From Bacteroidia bacterium (GTDB lineage: Bacteria; Bacteroidota; Bacteroidia; SpSt-205), in assembly GCA_026003215.1 (NCBI GenBank), contig BPGV01000001.1:1703729-1767728 (forward strand): a stretch of DNA of 64,000 bases, in the 5' to 3' direction. Each line of letters opens with the position of its first letter. The first letter of the stretch is position 1. Position numbers and translations under genes: made by a program. The notes under the pieces are model-generated. The model was given only the letters and a program-made list of their open reading frames with translations. It was not told the DNA's origin and searched no databases. Shown piece by piece: positions 8,009 to 18,051 of the stretch.

Positions 8009-10093
8009 ATGGGGTTAGGCCTATGGTGGGGCCTTCTGTGGCTACAAGCCAGCTTCGTGGAGAAGCAAGCTTCTCTGGGGAACTTCCGGGTGACTGTCAA
8101 TAACCTGGGCATGATAGGGAATGCCTTCAAGGGGAGCTATCTGGTACAGGGTTTTCGTTCGGCGGAGTTTCCTAAGGGGTCGGGCATAGAGACCGTTTTT
8201 GAGGGGGGCCTCTGGATAGGCGTCAAAAAAGGGAGCACCGTGATTGTTACCACCGGCGCCATAGATGACCCTACGGGTTACACCACCGGCAAAGCGGGCT
8301 TTGAGTTTAGTGCCGAGCCGGGGGCCACGCTCGCCGAGCGCAGCAGCTTACCCGACCAGCCGACTTATGACCCCGCCGCCATCTCCCATCAGGACTTTGT
8401 AGCGGATTTCACCGATAAATACACGATTGTCCCCGGCACCCAAATCCCCATCCAAAACTTAGAACAAGGCCCCGCTTACGCCGACATCCACTTTGAGGCC
8501 TACAACTGGAACTACTCTTTCGCTAACTTTTTCCTCTTATACAACTTCACCCTGCGGAATGTGGGTACAGACCCGTGGGATACCCTCTATGTGGGGTATT
8601 GGGTAGACCCTGTGGTGCGCAATACCACCATCACGCCTGCCGGTTCGGGCGGCACGCAGTTTTACAACAAAGGGGGAAATGGGTACATAGATACCCTATA
8701 CATGGCGTATGAGTTTGATGCCGCAGGGGATGTGGGATTTACCGATGTGTATTTTGGACTCAAGTTTTTGGGGGCGACCTATAAAGGGGAGTTTTATCAT
8801 CCGGCTCGTCGGCCTGTGCCTCCGGCGGGATTCCGGGCGAACTTCCAAAGCTGGACCTTTCGGGATTTTTCGGGGCAGTTTCGCAGCCCGCAAAACGACG
8901 CCGAACGTTGGCTCAAAATGACCCAATCGCTCACCGATCGGCCGGATTGGAGCACCTATGTGGTGCCGGCGCTGCGGGCGCCAGGCAATCGCTCGGTCTT
9001 TCTTTCTGCAGGGCCCTTCGTGCAGGTAGCCCCAGGGGATAGCGTGAATGTGGTCTTTGCATTTGTCTTTGCCCGCAAAACCGCCGACGGAAACCCTAAC
9101 TCGGCCGATACCCCCCAGCAAAAAGAAGAGTTTATCCGAAACGCCCAGTGGGCCCAAGCCGCCTACAACGGAGAAGATGCCAACTTCAACGGCCAGTTAG
9201 ACCCTGGCGAGGACCTAAATGGCGATGGGCGTCTGACGCGCTTTCTTTTGCCCAGCCCACCCGCCGTGCCTCGAATCCGATATGAAGTGCTTTCCAACAC
9301 CATACGGCTGTATTGGGATGCTTCCGCAGAGGAAAGTATAGACCCTATCTCCCGTAAAAAAGACTTTGAAGGGTATCGCCTTTACAAGACCACCTTGGGC
9401 TTTGATGTCAAAGAGGTGGTGGATGTGCTGAACGAACTAAAACTTATTGCCCAGTTTGATAGGTCAGGCAACGGCATAGGCTACGATAATGGCTTCTCTG
9501 CCATTCGTTTGCCAGAGCCGAAGTACTTCCCCGGTGACCCTACCCCCTATGTGTATATGTACGAGATAAAAGGCGTAACCAATGGCTGGCAGCATGCAAT
9601 CGCTCTCACCGCTTTTGATGAAGGGGAGCCGAGCCGTAACTTAGAGCCCTTGGAGAGCAGTAAGCAGGCCGCTTTACGGCGGGTATTTGCCGGCGCATCG
9701 CCCAATAAAGGCTTTGCTTGGGGCGACCCTTATGTCTATCCTAATCCGTACTACGAACGGGCCGCTTGGGAAGGTCCCTCCCAAGCCCAAGAAGATAAAC
9801 GCATCATGTTTGCGAACCTCCCCCCCCACTGTGAGGTATCTATCTATACCGTAGCAGGGGATTTGGTCTATCGCTTTGAGCATCATGAAGATAACCCCTC
9901 TGCTCAAGCGGAGGATAGCCGTTGGTTCAAGACTTATAGTGAACCCACGCAGCTAGTGATGAGCGGCGGCGAGCATGGGTGGAACCTCCTCTCCCGCACG
10001 GGGCAAATCATCGCCCGGGGGCTGTATGTCTTTGCGGTAAAAGACTTAGAGACGGGGGAGGTGAGAACAGGAAAATTTGTCATCATCCGATAG
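8009..10093 (+). CDS. large exported beta-rich protein with FlgD-like C-terminus
   Basis: A 694-residue exported protein with a short signal peptide (MGLGLWWGLLWLQA). The middle holds long beta-rich segments with aromatic alternation. An EF-hand or dockerin-like stretch (DANFNGQLDPGEDLNGDG) lies near residues 390-405 and may bind calcium. The last ~100 residues (VYPNPYYER, then GLYVFAVKDLETGE) look like the FlgD-like or type IX C-terminal module. It is followed 4 nt later by another secreted protein. Specific function unknown. Confidence 0.75.
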   Translation: MGLGLWWGLLWLQASFVEKQASLGNFRVTVNNLGMIGNAFKGSYLVQGFRSAEFPKGSGIETVFEGGLWIGVKKGSTVIVTTGAIDDPTGYTTGKAGFEFSAEPGATLAERSSLPDQPTYDPAAISHQDFVADFTDKYTIVPGTQIPIQNLEQGPAYADIHFEAYNWNYSFANFFLLYNFTLRNVGTDPWDTLYVGYWVDPVVRNTTITPAGSGGTQFYNKGGNGYIDTLYMAYEFDAAGDVGFTDVYFGLKFLGATYKGEFYHPARRPVPPAGFRANFQSWTFRDFSGQFRSPQNDAERWLKMTQSLTDRPDWSTYVVPALRAPGNRSVFLSAGPFVQVAPGDSVNVVFAFVFARKTADGNPNSADTPQQKEEFIRNAQWAQAAYNGEDANFNGQLDPGEDLNGDGRLTRFLLPSPPAVPRIRYEVLSNTIRLYWDASAEESIDPISRKKDFEGYRLYKTTLGFDVKEVVDVLNELKLIAQFDRSGNGIGYDNGFSAIRLPEPKYFPGDPTPYVYMYEIKGVTNGWQHAIALTAFDEGEPSRNLEPLESSKQAALRRVFAGASPNKGFAWGDPYVYPNPYYERAAWEGPSQAQEDKRIMFANLPPHCEVSIYTVAGDLVYRFEHHEDNPSAQAEDSRWFKTYSEPTQLVMSGGEHGWNLLSRTGQIIARGLYVFAVKDLETGEVRTGKFVIIR

Positions 10094-10097
10094 CCTT

Positions 10098-12254
10098 ATG
10101 CGTAGGGTAAAAACGATAATCGGCTTGCTGGGCGGCTGGCTTTTTGCGCAGCCGCTGGTGACCATTCAGCAGATTCAGACACCGCAAAACTTAGCCGCAG
10201 GAAACGACACCTCCGTACTGCACGGACAGACTGTACGCGTGCGCGGGGTGGTCATGACCCGTTGTGATTGGCACCGCCATTACGGCGTGAGCGGCGGAGC
10301 TAACAGCAAACGCTGTAGTATCTGGCTCCAAGACAGCATGAGCTCCGGCCCACGCACCGGCCTCCAAATCCGCCGCCAAAATACCACAGATATGCCGCCG
10401 AACTTTACGGCGCTTCAGCAGGGCCAGTATGTAGAACTTGTAGGCACCGTAGGCTACTTCCAAGGCGAAATCCAACTGAATGTTGATACCAACACTTCTC
10501 CTGTCATCTTAGCGCCTAATATCCCCTTAGCCCCGCCTACTCCTATCAATGTCTCCGACCTAAACCTCTCTAATGGAAGTCACAACCTCGCTGTAGGGGA
10601 GCAATGGCAGGGCAGCTATGTCAAACTTACTAACCTCACCATAAATAGTGTCGCTACCAATCCCGTACGCCTCACCTGCACCGATGCTAACGGGTATCAA
10701 ATCGTGGTCTTTGGGGAGTTCAAGGGGTTGGGTTCCACGCGCACTTACACGGCAGGTACACGGCTGGACTCGGTGAAGGGGATTATCTTGCATTATTGGC
10801 CTGCTACGGGCACGCCGATGTATGAGATATGTCCGTGGCATGATAGTATGGTGTATATCGGGAATGCTGTGCCCTTAGTAAGTAGCCACAATCGCACGCC
10901 TGTATGCCCAGGACCGACCGATAATGTGCAAGTGCAGGTAAATGCCGAAGGTATGGCTGGAGACCCTGTAACCTCAGTGACGCTCTACTGGGCTACAGGT
11001 GCCAGTACGACCTATACCGCTGTCCCTATGACTCAGCAGGGAGCCACTACCACTTATACCGCTACTATACCCGCACAGGCTGAGGGCACCTATGTGCATT
11101 ACTATATCGTAGCACAGGACCAAAGCGGTGATATGGTGAAGTATCCCACCTTTGAGCCGTATAGTTATAGGGTCAATAGCGCGGGGTGTCGGATTACGGA
11201 TATTCAATATGTGGTGCCCTCGGTTATCTATGCGTACAATCCCTCAGGGCGGCGGGACTACCTAAGCTCGGGCTATCGGGGTCTCAGTGTGTCTAATGTG
11301 CCTGGGGTAGTGACAGCTACGGAGAATGACCTGGGCTATGTCCATATTCAGCAGACGGGGGCCCCAGATTGGGCCGGAATATGGGTGCGTCCAACGGGAG
11401 GAGCCCCTACGCTCAACATAGGCGACTCGGTAATCATCACGAATGCCACCGTGGATGAGTACTTCGGCTTGACTAATCTGCAAAATGCGGTAATCACTCG
11501 GGTAGGGCTGGCTTCTGCGCCTATTACCCCCACAGTACTTCCCTTGAATGTTATTTATGGAGATACCCAATATGCCGCTACTGAGCCATACGAAAGCATG
11601 TTGGTGCGCTTCCGCCATGATAATCCCGCTCAGGTTCTGCATGTGGTACAGCCGCAGGTGAGCACCCAGTCTCAGCATGCAGGGGATTATCGGGTGGGCA
11701 TGGACCCGGCTTCTCCGCTCCAGGGGGTGCGGGTGCTGGCTGGTCGCCAAACCAGTAACATCTTCTCCTCCCTCAAGGTCTCGTATGTCAACGACAGTAC
11801 TTGGGCCGTCACCGATGGCCTTATCGACCCTACTATCCCCCTGTGTATCGTCGCTGATACCACCGAGCTGGATAGTATCCAAGGCATATTCACCTACCAG
11901 TGGAACTTTGTTAAGCTTCTCCCGAGAAATAATAATGACTTTTTCCGGGTGACGAAAACTACTTGTACGACAGGAGGAGGTGGTGGAGGGGGGCCCTCTG
12001 CTTTGGCGGGGCGGCAAGACCTCCCCTTGACGGTATATCCTAATCCCACGCAGGGCTATTTACACATAGCACTACCGCAAGAGTATGGATGGGCTACGGC
12101 CCGATTGCAGACGCTGGAGGGCCGGGAATTATGGCGTGTGCGCTTCTTAGGGCAGTGGGAAGGCAGCCTGGCAGAACTCCCCGCAGGGCTATACCTCTTA
12201 CGCGTTAGCACTGCGGCCGGCGAGGCTGTGGCGCGTATCATACGCACTTATTGA
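10098..12254 (+). CDS. secreted protein with OB-fold-like domains and type IX sorting domain
   Basis: A 718-residue protein. Its ATG lies 4 nt after the stop of the preceding gene, so the two form one unit. After a signal peptide (GLLGGWLFAQ) there are two OB-fold-like regions (HGQTVRVRGVV...YVELVGTVGYF and a second at residues ~410-560) with an intervening fibronectin-like stretch. A Gly-rich linker (TGGGGGGG) leads to a classic C-terminal sorting domain: LPLTVYPNPTQGYLHI through LPAGLYLLRVSTAAGE. This marks export by the type IX system that uses PorU, also encoded here. Catalytic function not visible. Confidence 0.85.
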   Translation: MRRVKTIIGLLGGWLFAQPLVTIQQIQTPQNLAAGNDTSVLHGQTVRVRGVVMTRCDWHRHYGVSGGANSKRCSIWLQDSMSSGPRTGLQIRRQNTTDMPPNFTALQQGQYVELVGTVGYFQGEIQLNVDTNTSPVILAPNIPLAPPTPINVSDLNLSNGSHNLAVGEQWQGSYVKLTNLTINSVATNPVRLTCTDANGYQIVVFGEFKGLGSTRTYTAGTRLDSVKGIILHYWPATGTPMYEICPWHDSMVYIGNAVPLVSSHNRTPVCPGPTDNVQVQVNAEGMAGDPVTSVTLYWATGASTTYTAVPMTQQGATTTYTATIPAQAEGTYVHYYIVAQDQSGDMVKYPTFEPYSYRVNSAGCRITDIQYVVPSVIYAYNPSGRRDYLSSGYRGLSVSNVPGVVTATENDLGYVHIQQTGAPDWAGIWVRPTGGAPTLNIGDSVIITNATVDEYFGLTNLQNAVITRVGLASAPITPTVLPLNVIYGDTQYAATEPYESMLVRFRHDNPAQVLHVVQPQVSTQSQHAGDYRVGMDPASPLQGVRVLAGRQTSNIFSSLKVSYVNDSTWAVTDGLIDPTIPLCIVADTTELDSIQGIFTYQWNFVKLLPRNNNDFFRVTKTTCTTGGGGGGGPSALAGRQDLPLTVYPNPTQGYLHIALPQEYGWATARLQTLEGRELWRVRFLGQWEGSLAELPAGLYLLRVSTAAGEAVARIIRTY

Positions 12255-12274
12255 CCCGCTGGACCGAGACCCAC

Positions 12275-12307
12275 AAACGGGGTGGCCTTACAGAAGCCGC
12301 CCCGTTT
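12275..12307. terminator. bidirectional hairpin terminator
   Basis: A 12-bp inverted repeat, AAACGGGGTGGC / GCCGCCCCGTTT, with one G-T pair encloses a 9-nt loop and is followed on the plus strand by ATTTTTT. It sits between the convergent secreted-protein and recQ genes, and the recQ stop codon overlaps its distal arm. Confidence 0.85.
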
Positions 12308-14180
12308 ATTTTTTCCAGCGTAGGCGCCAGTCGGGGAGCAGTTCTAACCGTCCCTCCGCCAAAAACCCTTCTAACAAAGCCTCCGCTTTTTGGGGGAAAA
12401 GGCGCAAAATCGCTTCTTTGAGTTCGTGGGGGGGGCGGGGCACTTGGGCATACTCGGAGAGCCAAGCGGCGGCTTGCATTTTTTCGGACTCGGTGGGCCT
12501 ATTGGGAGCATAGTAGCCCCGGCATACGTCGCATTGCCCGCACGGTTCTATGAGCTCTTCAAAGTACCGCAAGAGGTACTGCGCTCGGCACACGGCAGTC
12601 TGCTGGTAGTACCGCAGCATGAAAGTAGCCCGTACCCGTGCTTGTTGTTGGAGGGTGCGGTACTTGTGGCGGAGGGTTTCCCACTGGGTCGGGGAGGGCG
12701 GCGGCTCCTGCAGGAGCACCTCCCCGAAGTTAGGCGGGAGGGCGTCGTGGATAAGCCAGCCTTCGCGCCGTAGCCGTTCTATCTCTTCGTAGAGTTGGGT
12801 ATAAGGTATCCCGAGCTGATAAGCCCAGTCCAGTAGGTCCACATAGGCCCCTTCAGTGAAAAGAGCCGCCCCCCCTAAACGTGCAATCCACCCCTGCAGA
12901 GGGGTAATAGGCTTTTGCCAGGCCTCCGGCGCGACCCGGCTCCGTACATACGCCCGAGTGGTATGCCCCTCTCGCCAAGAAAGAAACCCCTCTTGGCTCA
13001 AAAGGTGCAAAGCCCGCCAAAGCGTATAGCTCTTGATGTGGAGCTGCTCGGTCAGCTCTGTGGGATTTATAGGGAAGGGCGCTCCTATGCCACCCCTTTG
13101 CCGAAGTAGCTCGTATAAGCGGAGAAGTACCTCATGCGGAGGATACTTTTCCTCAAGGCGATTCCAAACTTCTTCTAAGTCTCTGGGGGCCAGTAGGGCT
13201 ACTGCGTAGGCCAGCTCGCCATCGCGTCCAGCCCGTCCCACTTCTTGGAAGTATGCCTCCGGCTCAATAGCCAGGTCGTAATGAATTACAAAGCGGGTGT
13301 TGGGTTTATCTATGCCCATGCCGAAGGCGCTGGTGGCTACAATCACGCGGATTTTTTCTCGGATCCAGGCGGCTTGGGTTTCGTTTCTTGCGGAGGCGGG
13401 CATCCCTGCATGATAAAAAGCAGCAGAAATACCCCAGCGTCTAAGCTTTTCGGCTACTTCTTGGGCGCGTTTGCGCGAGCTTACATAGATGATGCCAGAG
13501 CCATGGAGTTTTTGTAAGCTTTGGAAAAGTCTTTTGTCTTTATCTATATCGTGGACCACCGCATAGTAAAAGTTCGGCCGGTAGAAGGGCTGCTGCACTA
13601 CGACAGGATTTTGGAGCTGGAGGTACGTGAGGATATCCTGCCGCACGCGGGGGGTAGCCGTGGCGGTGAGGGCTATCCATAGGGCTTGGGGGAAGGTAGC
13701 GCGTAGCTCGGCCAGACGCAGGTAGGAGGCGCGAAAATCATGGCCCCACTGGCTTATACAGTGAGCCTCATCTATGGCTATGAGCCGCACAGGGAGGGGT
13801 TGAATCTTTTCCAAAAACGCCGCGGTGGTGACCCGTTCTGGCGCTACATACAGGAAAGAAAGCTGGCCGGCTTGTGCTTGGTGAAGGATTTTTTCGCGCA
13901 GGGGGGTAGGTAAGGAGCTATCTATGGCAGCCGCGGGAATGCCCCGACGCAGCAGCCCCTCGACTTGGTCGCGCATGAGGGCGATAAGGGGCGAGACCAC
14001 TATCGTAACCCCTCCCAGGACGAGGCCCGGCACTTGGTAACAAAGGGATTTGCCGCCGCCGGTGGGCAGAAGGGCCACCACTTCTCGCCCGGCCAGTAGC
14101 GCTTGAATGACCGCTTCCTGCGCAGGACGAAACGCCGAGTAGCCCCAGTAGCGCTGTAAAACTTCCCGCGCGGCCTGCAC
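12306..14180 (-). CDS. recQ: ATP-dependent DNA helicase RecQ
   Basis: A 624-residue superfamily 2 helicase that unwinds DNA 3'-5' in recombination and fork repair. Walker A is TGGGKSLCYQVPG near residue 40. The DEAH box with the RecQ signature is AIDEAHCISQWGHDFR. Motif VI is VGRAGRDGE. The zinc-binding RQC cysteines are in CRAQYLLRYF and CGQCDVC. The winged-helix region follows, and a short tail replaces a clear HRDC domain. The GTG start lies 5 nt after TATATTTG; a TTG one codon upstream is possible but would sit almost inside the promoter. Convergent with the secreted-protein unit. Confidence 0.94.
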   Translation of the reverse strand: MQAAREVLQRYWGYSAFRPAQEAVIQALLAGREVVALLPTGGGKSLCYQVPGLVLGGVTIVVSPLIALMRDQVEGLLRRGIPAAAIDSSLPTPLREKILHQAQAGQLSFLYVAPERVTTAAFLEKIQPLPVRLIAIDEAHCISQWGHDFRASYLRLAELRATFPQALWIALTATATPRVRQDILTYLQLQNPVVVQQPFYRPNFYYAVVHDIDKDKRLFQSLQKLHGSGIIYVSSRKRAQEVAEKLRRWGISAAFYHAGMPASARNETQAAWIREKIRVIVATSAFGMGIDKPNTRFVIHYDLAIEPEAYFQEVGRAGRDGELAYAVALLAPRDLEEVWNRLEEKYPPHEVLLRLYELLRQRGGIGAPFPINPTELTEQLHIKSYTLWRALHLLSQEGFLSWREGHTTRAYVRSRVAPEAWQKPITPLQGWIARLGGAALFTEGAYVDLLDWAYQLGIPYTQLYEEIERLRREGWLIHDALPPNFGEVLLQEPPPSPTQWETLRHKYRTLQQQARVRATFMLRYYQQTAVCRAQYLLRYFEELIEPCGQCDVCRGYYAPNRPTESEKMQAAAWLSEYAQVPRPPHELKEAILRLFPQKAEALLEGFLAEGRLELLPDWRLRWKK

Positions 14181-14185
14181 CAAAA

Positions 14186-14193
14186 CAAATATA
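14186..14193 (-). promoter_or_regulatory. -7 element TATATTTG for recQ
   Basis: A perfect TAnnTTTG box 5 nt before the GTG start of recQ at 14180. Confidence 0.6.
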
Positions 14194-14268
14194 CAATATT
14201 TGGCCCGTAGGCTAAAAAGTCGTTTTATGCTATCCGGGGGTGTCAGAATCGCCCGTAGGAGTAGGTAA

Positions 14269-14616
14269 CTATGCAGGAGGGGGTTGAGGTTGACACTCGG
14301 CCCTCTCGTCCTTGGTAAAAGCCAGAGCTTTGCGGATGGGTAGCCCCTGGAAGCGTAAAGTCATGTGCCCCCCGATGCCTATCCAGACGCGGTTGCCTGA
14401 GGGGTATAAGTGTAGGATTCCCCTGACGAGCGGCGGCGCTAAACCCCCTCTGCCTTGCATAGACGAAGCTATGGGTCAGTGCATCCCCCCAATCCTGTAG
14501 GCCGCTCCTTCTAAGGAGAATGTCGAGGGGCTGTGAGCTTCCAGCACGGGAACAATCCAGCCCTCAATCAATCTATTAGGCGTGGTGCCAATGAACTGAG
14601 CCTTCCCTTGTCTCAG
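14269..14616 (-). pseudogene. possible decayed gene between recQ and acnA
   Basis: The 512 bases between recQ and acnA hold no intact gene. On the minus strand one frame reads protein-like from 14616 (QFIGTTPNRLIEGWIVPVL), meets one TGA at 14476-14478, and continues in the same frame to a stop at 14269 (YPSGNRVWIGIGGHMTLRF). The second half resembles the end of a beta-rich envelope protein. No start codon with a promoter is evident and the upstream part is closed by stops. I read it as a remnant of a lost gene; chance cannot be excluded. The rest of the gap holds only the acnA promoter. Confidence 0.3.
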
Positions 14617-14680
14617 CTATTTCTCCTAAGCTTACTTACTGCGGCATAAGCCAACGCTTCATCGCATGTAAAGGTATCGG

Positions 14681-14688
14681 TATATTTG
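14681..14688 (+). promoter_or_regulatory. -7 element TATATTTG for acnA
   Basis: A perfect TAnnTTTG box 4 nt before the ATG at 14693. It supports that ATG as the real acnA start, although the reading frame shifts 40 codons later. Confidence 0.65.
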
Positions 14689-14692
14689 CCCC

Positions 14693-17390
14693 ATGGCAGT
14701 AGGGGCCAAGCTTTTTACTACGGGAGAAAAGTACATCAGCTTACCAGAGGCCGCAAAAGAGCTCGGTATTAACCTGAGCAGTTTGCCGTATGGCTTGCGC
14801 ATTCTTTTAGAAAATGCTGCTTCGCAATAAAGATGACTTCAAAGTCACGGCAGAACATATAGAACCTTTTCGGCGGTGGGATGGGAAGCCTTCTGCTGAG
14901 GCGGAGATAGCTTTTATCCCGGCGCGGGTGCTCATGCAGGACTTTACGGGGGTGCCGGCGGTGGTGGATTTGGCTTCGTTGCGGGATGCGGTGGCCGCCC
15001 ATGGAAAAGACCCCAGCCTCATCAGTCCGCTCGTGCCCGTGGACTTAGTGATAGACCACTCCGTGCAAGTAGACTCTTTTGGAAATGCCTTCGCCCTCCA
15101 ACGCAATATTGAACGGGAATACCAGCAAAATAGAGAACGGTATCAGTTTCTCAAGTGGGCGCAGAAAGCTTTTGCTAACTTTCGGATTGTGCCTCCAGGC
15201 ATGGGGATTGTCCATCAAGTAAATCTGGAATACTTGGCGCAGGTGGTGATAAGTCGGGAGGGATGGCTCTTTCCGGATACGTTGGTGGGGACGGACTCCC
15301 ATACGCCGATGGTGAATGGGATTGGGGTAGTTGGATGGGGCGTGGGGGGGATTGAAGCGGAAGCGGCTATGTTAGGTCAGCCGTTTTACTTCCCGTGTCC
15401 GGAGGTGATAGGCTTGCGGTTAGAGGGCCGGCTCCAGCCGGGGGTTACAGCTACAGATTTGGTCCTCACGATTACGGAGCTTTTGCGGAAGGTGGGCGTG
15501 GTAGATAAGTTTGTAGAGGTATTTGGGCCGGGCTTAGATACGCTGACGGTGCCCGATAGGGCCACAATTGCCAATATGTCGCCGGAGTTTGGGTGTACGG
15601 TGACGTACTTCCCGATTGATGAGCAGACTTTGCGGTATTTACGGCTTACGGGCCGCTCCCCGGAGAAGGTGCAGCAGATAGAGGCGTATGCTCGGGCCAA
15701 TCGCTTGTGGCGGGACCCTTCAGAAACGCCTGTTTATACCCAGGTGGTGACGCTGGACCTGCACACCGTGGAACCTTCCATAGCGGGGCCGCGCCGGCCT
15801 CAGGATAGGATTCCGGTGCGGGCAGTCAAGGCGACCGTACAAGCTACCCTGGAAAAGAACTACCAAAAAGCCCATCACCCAGTGACGCCCCAACCCCTTA
15901 CTCTGGTGAAGGAACACCTCCCGACCAATGGATTTGCCCATCTCTCGGAGGGCGATAGCGAGTACATCCTGAACGACTCGGCGGTGGTCATAGCGGCGAT
16001 AACGAGCTGCACCAATACGTCTAATCCTTCCGTGATGCTCGCGGCGGGTTTAGTGGCGAAGAAGGCGGTAGCGGCGGGCCTGCGGCCCCGTCCCTGGGTC
16101 AAAACCACTCTTGCGCCCGGCTCCCGCGTCGTAACCGAATACCTCCGCAAAGCCGGCCTCCTGCCATACCTGGAAGCGCTTCGTTTCCATGTGGCGGGGT
16201 ATGGCTGTACCACCTGTATTGGAAATAGTGGGGCTTTACCGCCGGCCGTATCCCAGGCCATCACCGAAAAGAACCTCGTCGTCGCGGCTGTCCTCTCCGG
16301 CAACCGCAACTTTGAAGCGCGGGTCCACCCCCAAGTGCGCATGAATTTCTTAGCTTCTCCGCCGCTGGTCGTGGCTTATGCCTTAGCTGGGCGCATGGAT
16401 ATTGACTTTGAAAACGAGCCTTTGGGCTATGACCCCGATGGCTACCCTGTCTATCTGCGGGATATATGGTTCTCGCCAGAGGAGCTGGCAGAAGTGATGG
16501 AAAAAGTGGTAGATGAAAAAGACTTTATTCAGAACTATGCCCATATTTTTGAAGGAGAGGCGGCTTGGCAAGCTTTGGATGCGCCTGCTGGGCAGACTTA
16601 TGCTTGGGACCCGCACTCTACGTATATTCGGAAGGCGCCTTTCTTTGACGGGGTAGGGCCGGAGGCGCCGGCGCTTCAAGACATTCGCGGGGCCCGGGTG
16701 TTATTGGTATTGGGGGATTCGGTTACTACGGACCATATTTCGCCGGCGGGGTCTATTCCCTCGCAGTCGCCGGCGGGACAGTATCTTATTCAGCAAGGGG
16801 TAGAGCCTAAGGACTTCAACTCGTATGGGGCTCGGCGCGGTAATCATGAGGTTATGGTGCGCGGCACCTTTGCCAATGTGCGCTTGCGTAATAAGCTCGC
16901 AGACCGGGAAGGTGGTTGGACGGTGTATCACCCCACCGGAGAGGCGCTTACGGTATATGAAGCAGCTATGCGGTATAGGGCCGAGGGTACGCCGTTGATT
17001 GTCTTAGCCGGGAAGGAATATGGGAGCGGTTCGTCTCGGGACTGGGCGGCAAAGGGACCTAACCTCTTGGGCATACGGGCAGTGATTGCCGAGAGTTATG
17101 AGCGTATCCACCGCAGCAACCTGGTGGGGATGGGGGTCTTGCCCCTTCAGTTTGCACCCGGCGAAAATGCCGAGACCTTAGGCCTCACGGGACGAGAGCT
17201 CTATACCATAGAAGGCATCGCAGAGGGCCTTACCCCGCTTAAGAAGCTCACCGTCCGGGCCCAAGACCCTGCCACTGGGGTAGAAAAGACCTTTACCGTG
17301 ACAGCGCTCCTGCGCTCCTCCGTGGAGATTGCCTATTATCAACACGGAGGGGTGCTGCAATACGTACTCCGCACGCAGTTTTTGCGTTGA
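14693..17390 (+). CDS. acnA: aconitate hydratase A, with a single-base frameshift near codon 44
   Basis: The TCA-cycle enzyme that isomerises citrate and isocitrate through a 4Fe-4S cluster. The N-terminus (MAVGAKLFTTGEKYISLPEA) opens at 14693 and runs to SLPYGLRILLENA, then the frame ends in TAA at 14827. The following frame carries LRNKDDFKV and continues for about 850 residues to 17390. Removing one G at about 14820 (GCT-G-CTT) restores the family sequence RILLENALRN. Cluster cysteines are visible in ITSCTNTSNPS and GYGCTTCIGNSG. The total length of about 898 residues is normal. Its stop overlaps the rsmG start. The insertion may be a sequence error or a real break. Confidence 0.9.
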
Positions 17391-18034
17391 AGCTCCCAGC
17401 GTTTTTAGGAGAAAAGCTCTCGCCCCGGCAGGTAGCGCAGCTTGAAGCATATGCGACCCTGCTGCAGGAGGTAAATACCCGCATAAACCTTATCTCGCGG
17501 CGGGATATTGCGTGGATATGGGAACATCACCTGGTACCAAGCCTATGTTTTTTAGGGTGGTGGCGTTTACCGGAGGGAAGCCGTGTATTAGATGTGGGCA
17601 CTGGGGGAGGATTACCGGGCATTCCCTTGGCGATTGCTCATCCGGATACGGCGTTTGTACTGATAGACAGTACCCGCAAAAAAGTGGAAGCCGTGCGACG
17701 AATAGTACAGGCTCTAAGCCTGCAGGAGCGCATAGAGGTGCGCTGGGGCCGCGTGGAAGAGCAAAAGGAGACTTTTCCGGTGGTACTCGGCCGAGCTGTG
17801 GCGCCCTTACCCCGATTCTTGGGGTGGATTAAGCGTATTCTTAAGCCCGAGGGAGAGGTGTTTTACTATACAGGTGAGCCCTGGGGGCCTCTCCCAGCGG
17901 GATGGCAAGGACACTTTTACCCCTTCTCGGCGCTCTTGCCTGACTGGGACTACCTGCAAGGAAAGGGCATCCTCCATCTCCGACCCAAAAGAACGGAAAA
18001 AAGTAGCCCAAACCTTTTGGCTAAAGGTAAATAA
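17387..18034 (+). CDS. rsmG: 16S rRNA (guanine-N7) methyltransferase RsmG
   Basis: A 215-residue SAM-dependent methyltransferase that modifies G527 of 16S rRNA. The SAM-binding loop is VLDVGTGGGLPGIPLAI, followed by FVLIDSTRKKVEAV, the family hallmark. The N-terminal helix region (LEAYATLLQEVNTRINLISRRD) is also typical. The start codon TTG overlaps the acnA stop as TTGA, so it is translated by coupling to acnA. Length fits the family. Confidence 0.92.
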   Translation: MKLPAFLGEKLSPRQVAQLEAYATLLQEVNTRINLISRRDIAWIWEHHLVPSLCFLGWWRLPEGSRVLDVGTGGGLPGIPLAIAHPDTAFVLIDSTRKKVEAVRRIVQALSLQERIEVRWGRVEEQKETFPVVLGRAVAPLPRFLGWIKRILKPEGEVFYYTGEPWGPLPAGWQGHFYPFSALLPDWDYLQGKGILHLRPKRTEKSSPNLLAKGK

Positions 18035-18038
18035 GGGC

Positions 18039-18046
18039 TATCTTTG
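18039..18046 (+). promoter_or_regulatory. -7 element TATCTTTG
   Basis: A perfect TAnnTTTG box that starts just after the rsmG stop and lies 5 nt before the ATG at 18052. Confidence 0.6.
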
Positions 18047-18051
18047 TACGG

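Noticed and set aside
14476-14478. TGA read as selenocysteine in the 14.3 kb frame
   Set aside because: No selenoprotein-like motif, no evident hairpin after the TGA, and no sel genes in the window.
14814-14829. Programmed +1 frameshift in acnA, like that in prfB
   Set aside because: The site GCT-G-CTT has no good tRNA re-pairing and the stop is four codons later. No stimulator was seen. A sequence error or mutation is simpler; the idea is kept only as a question in the findings.
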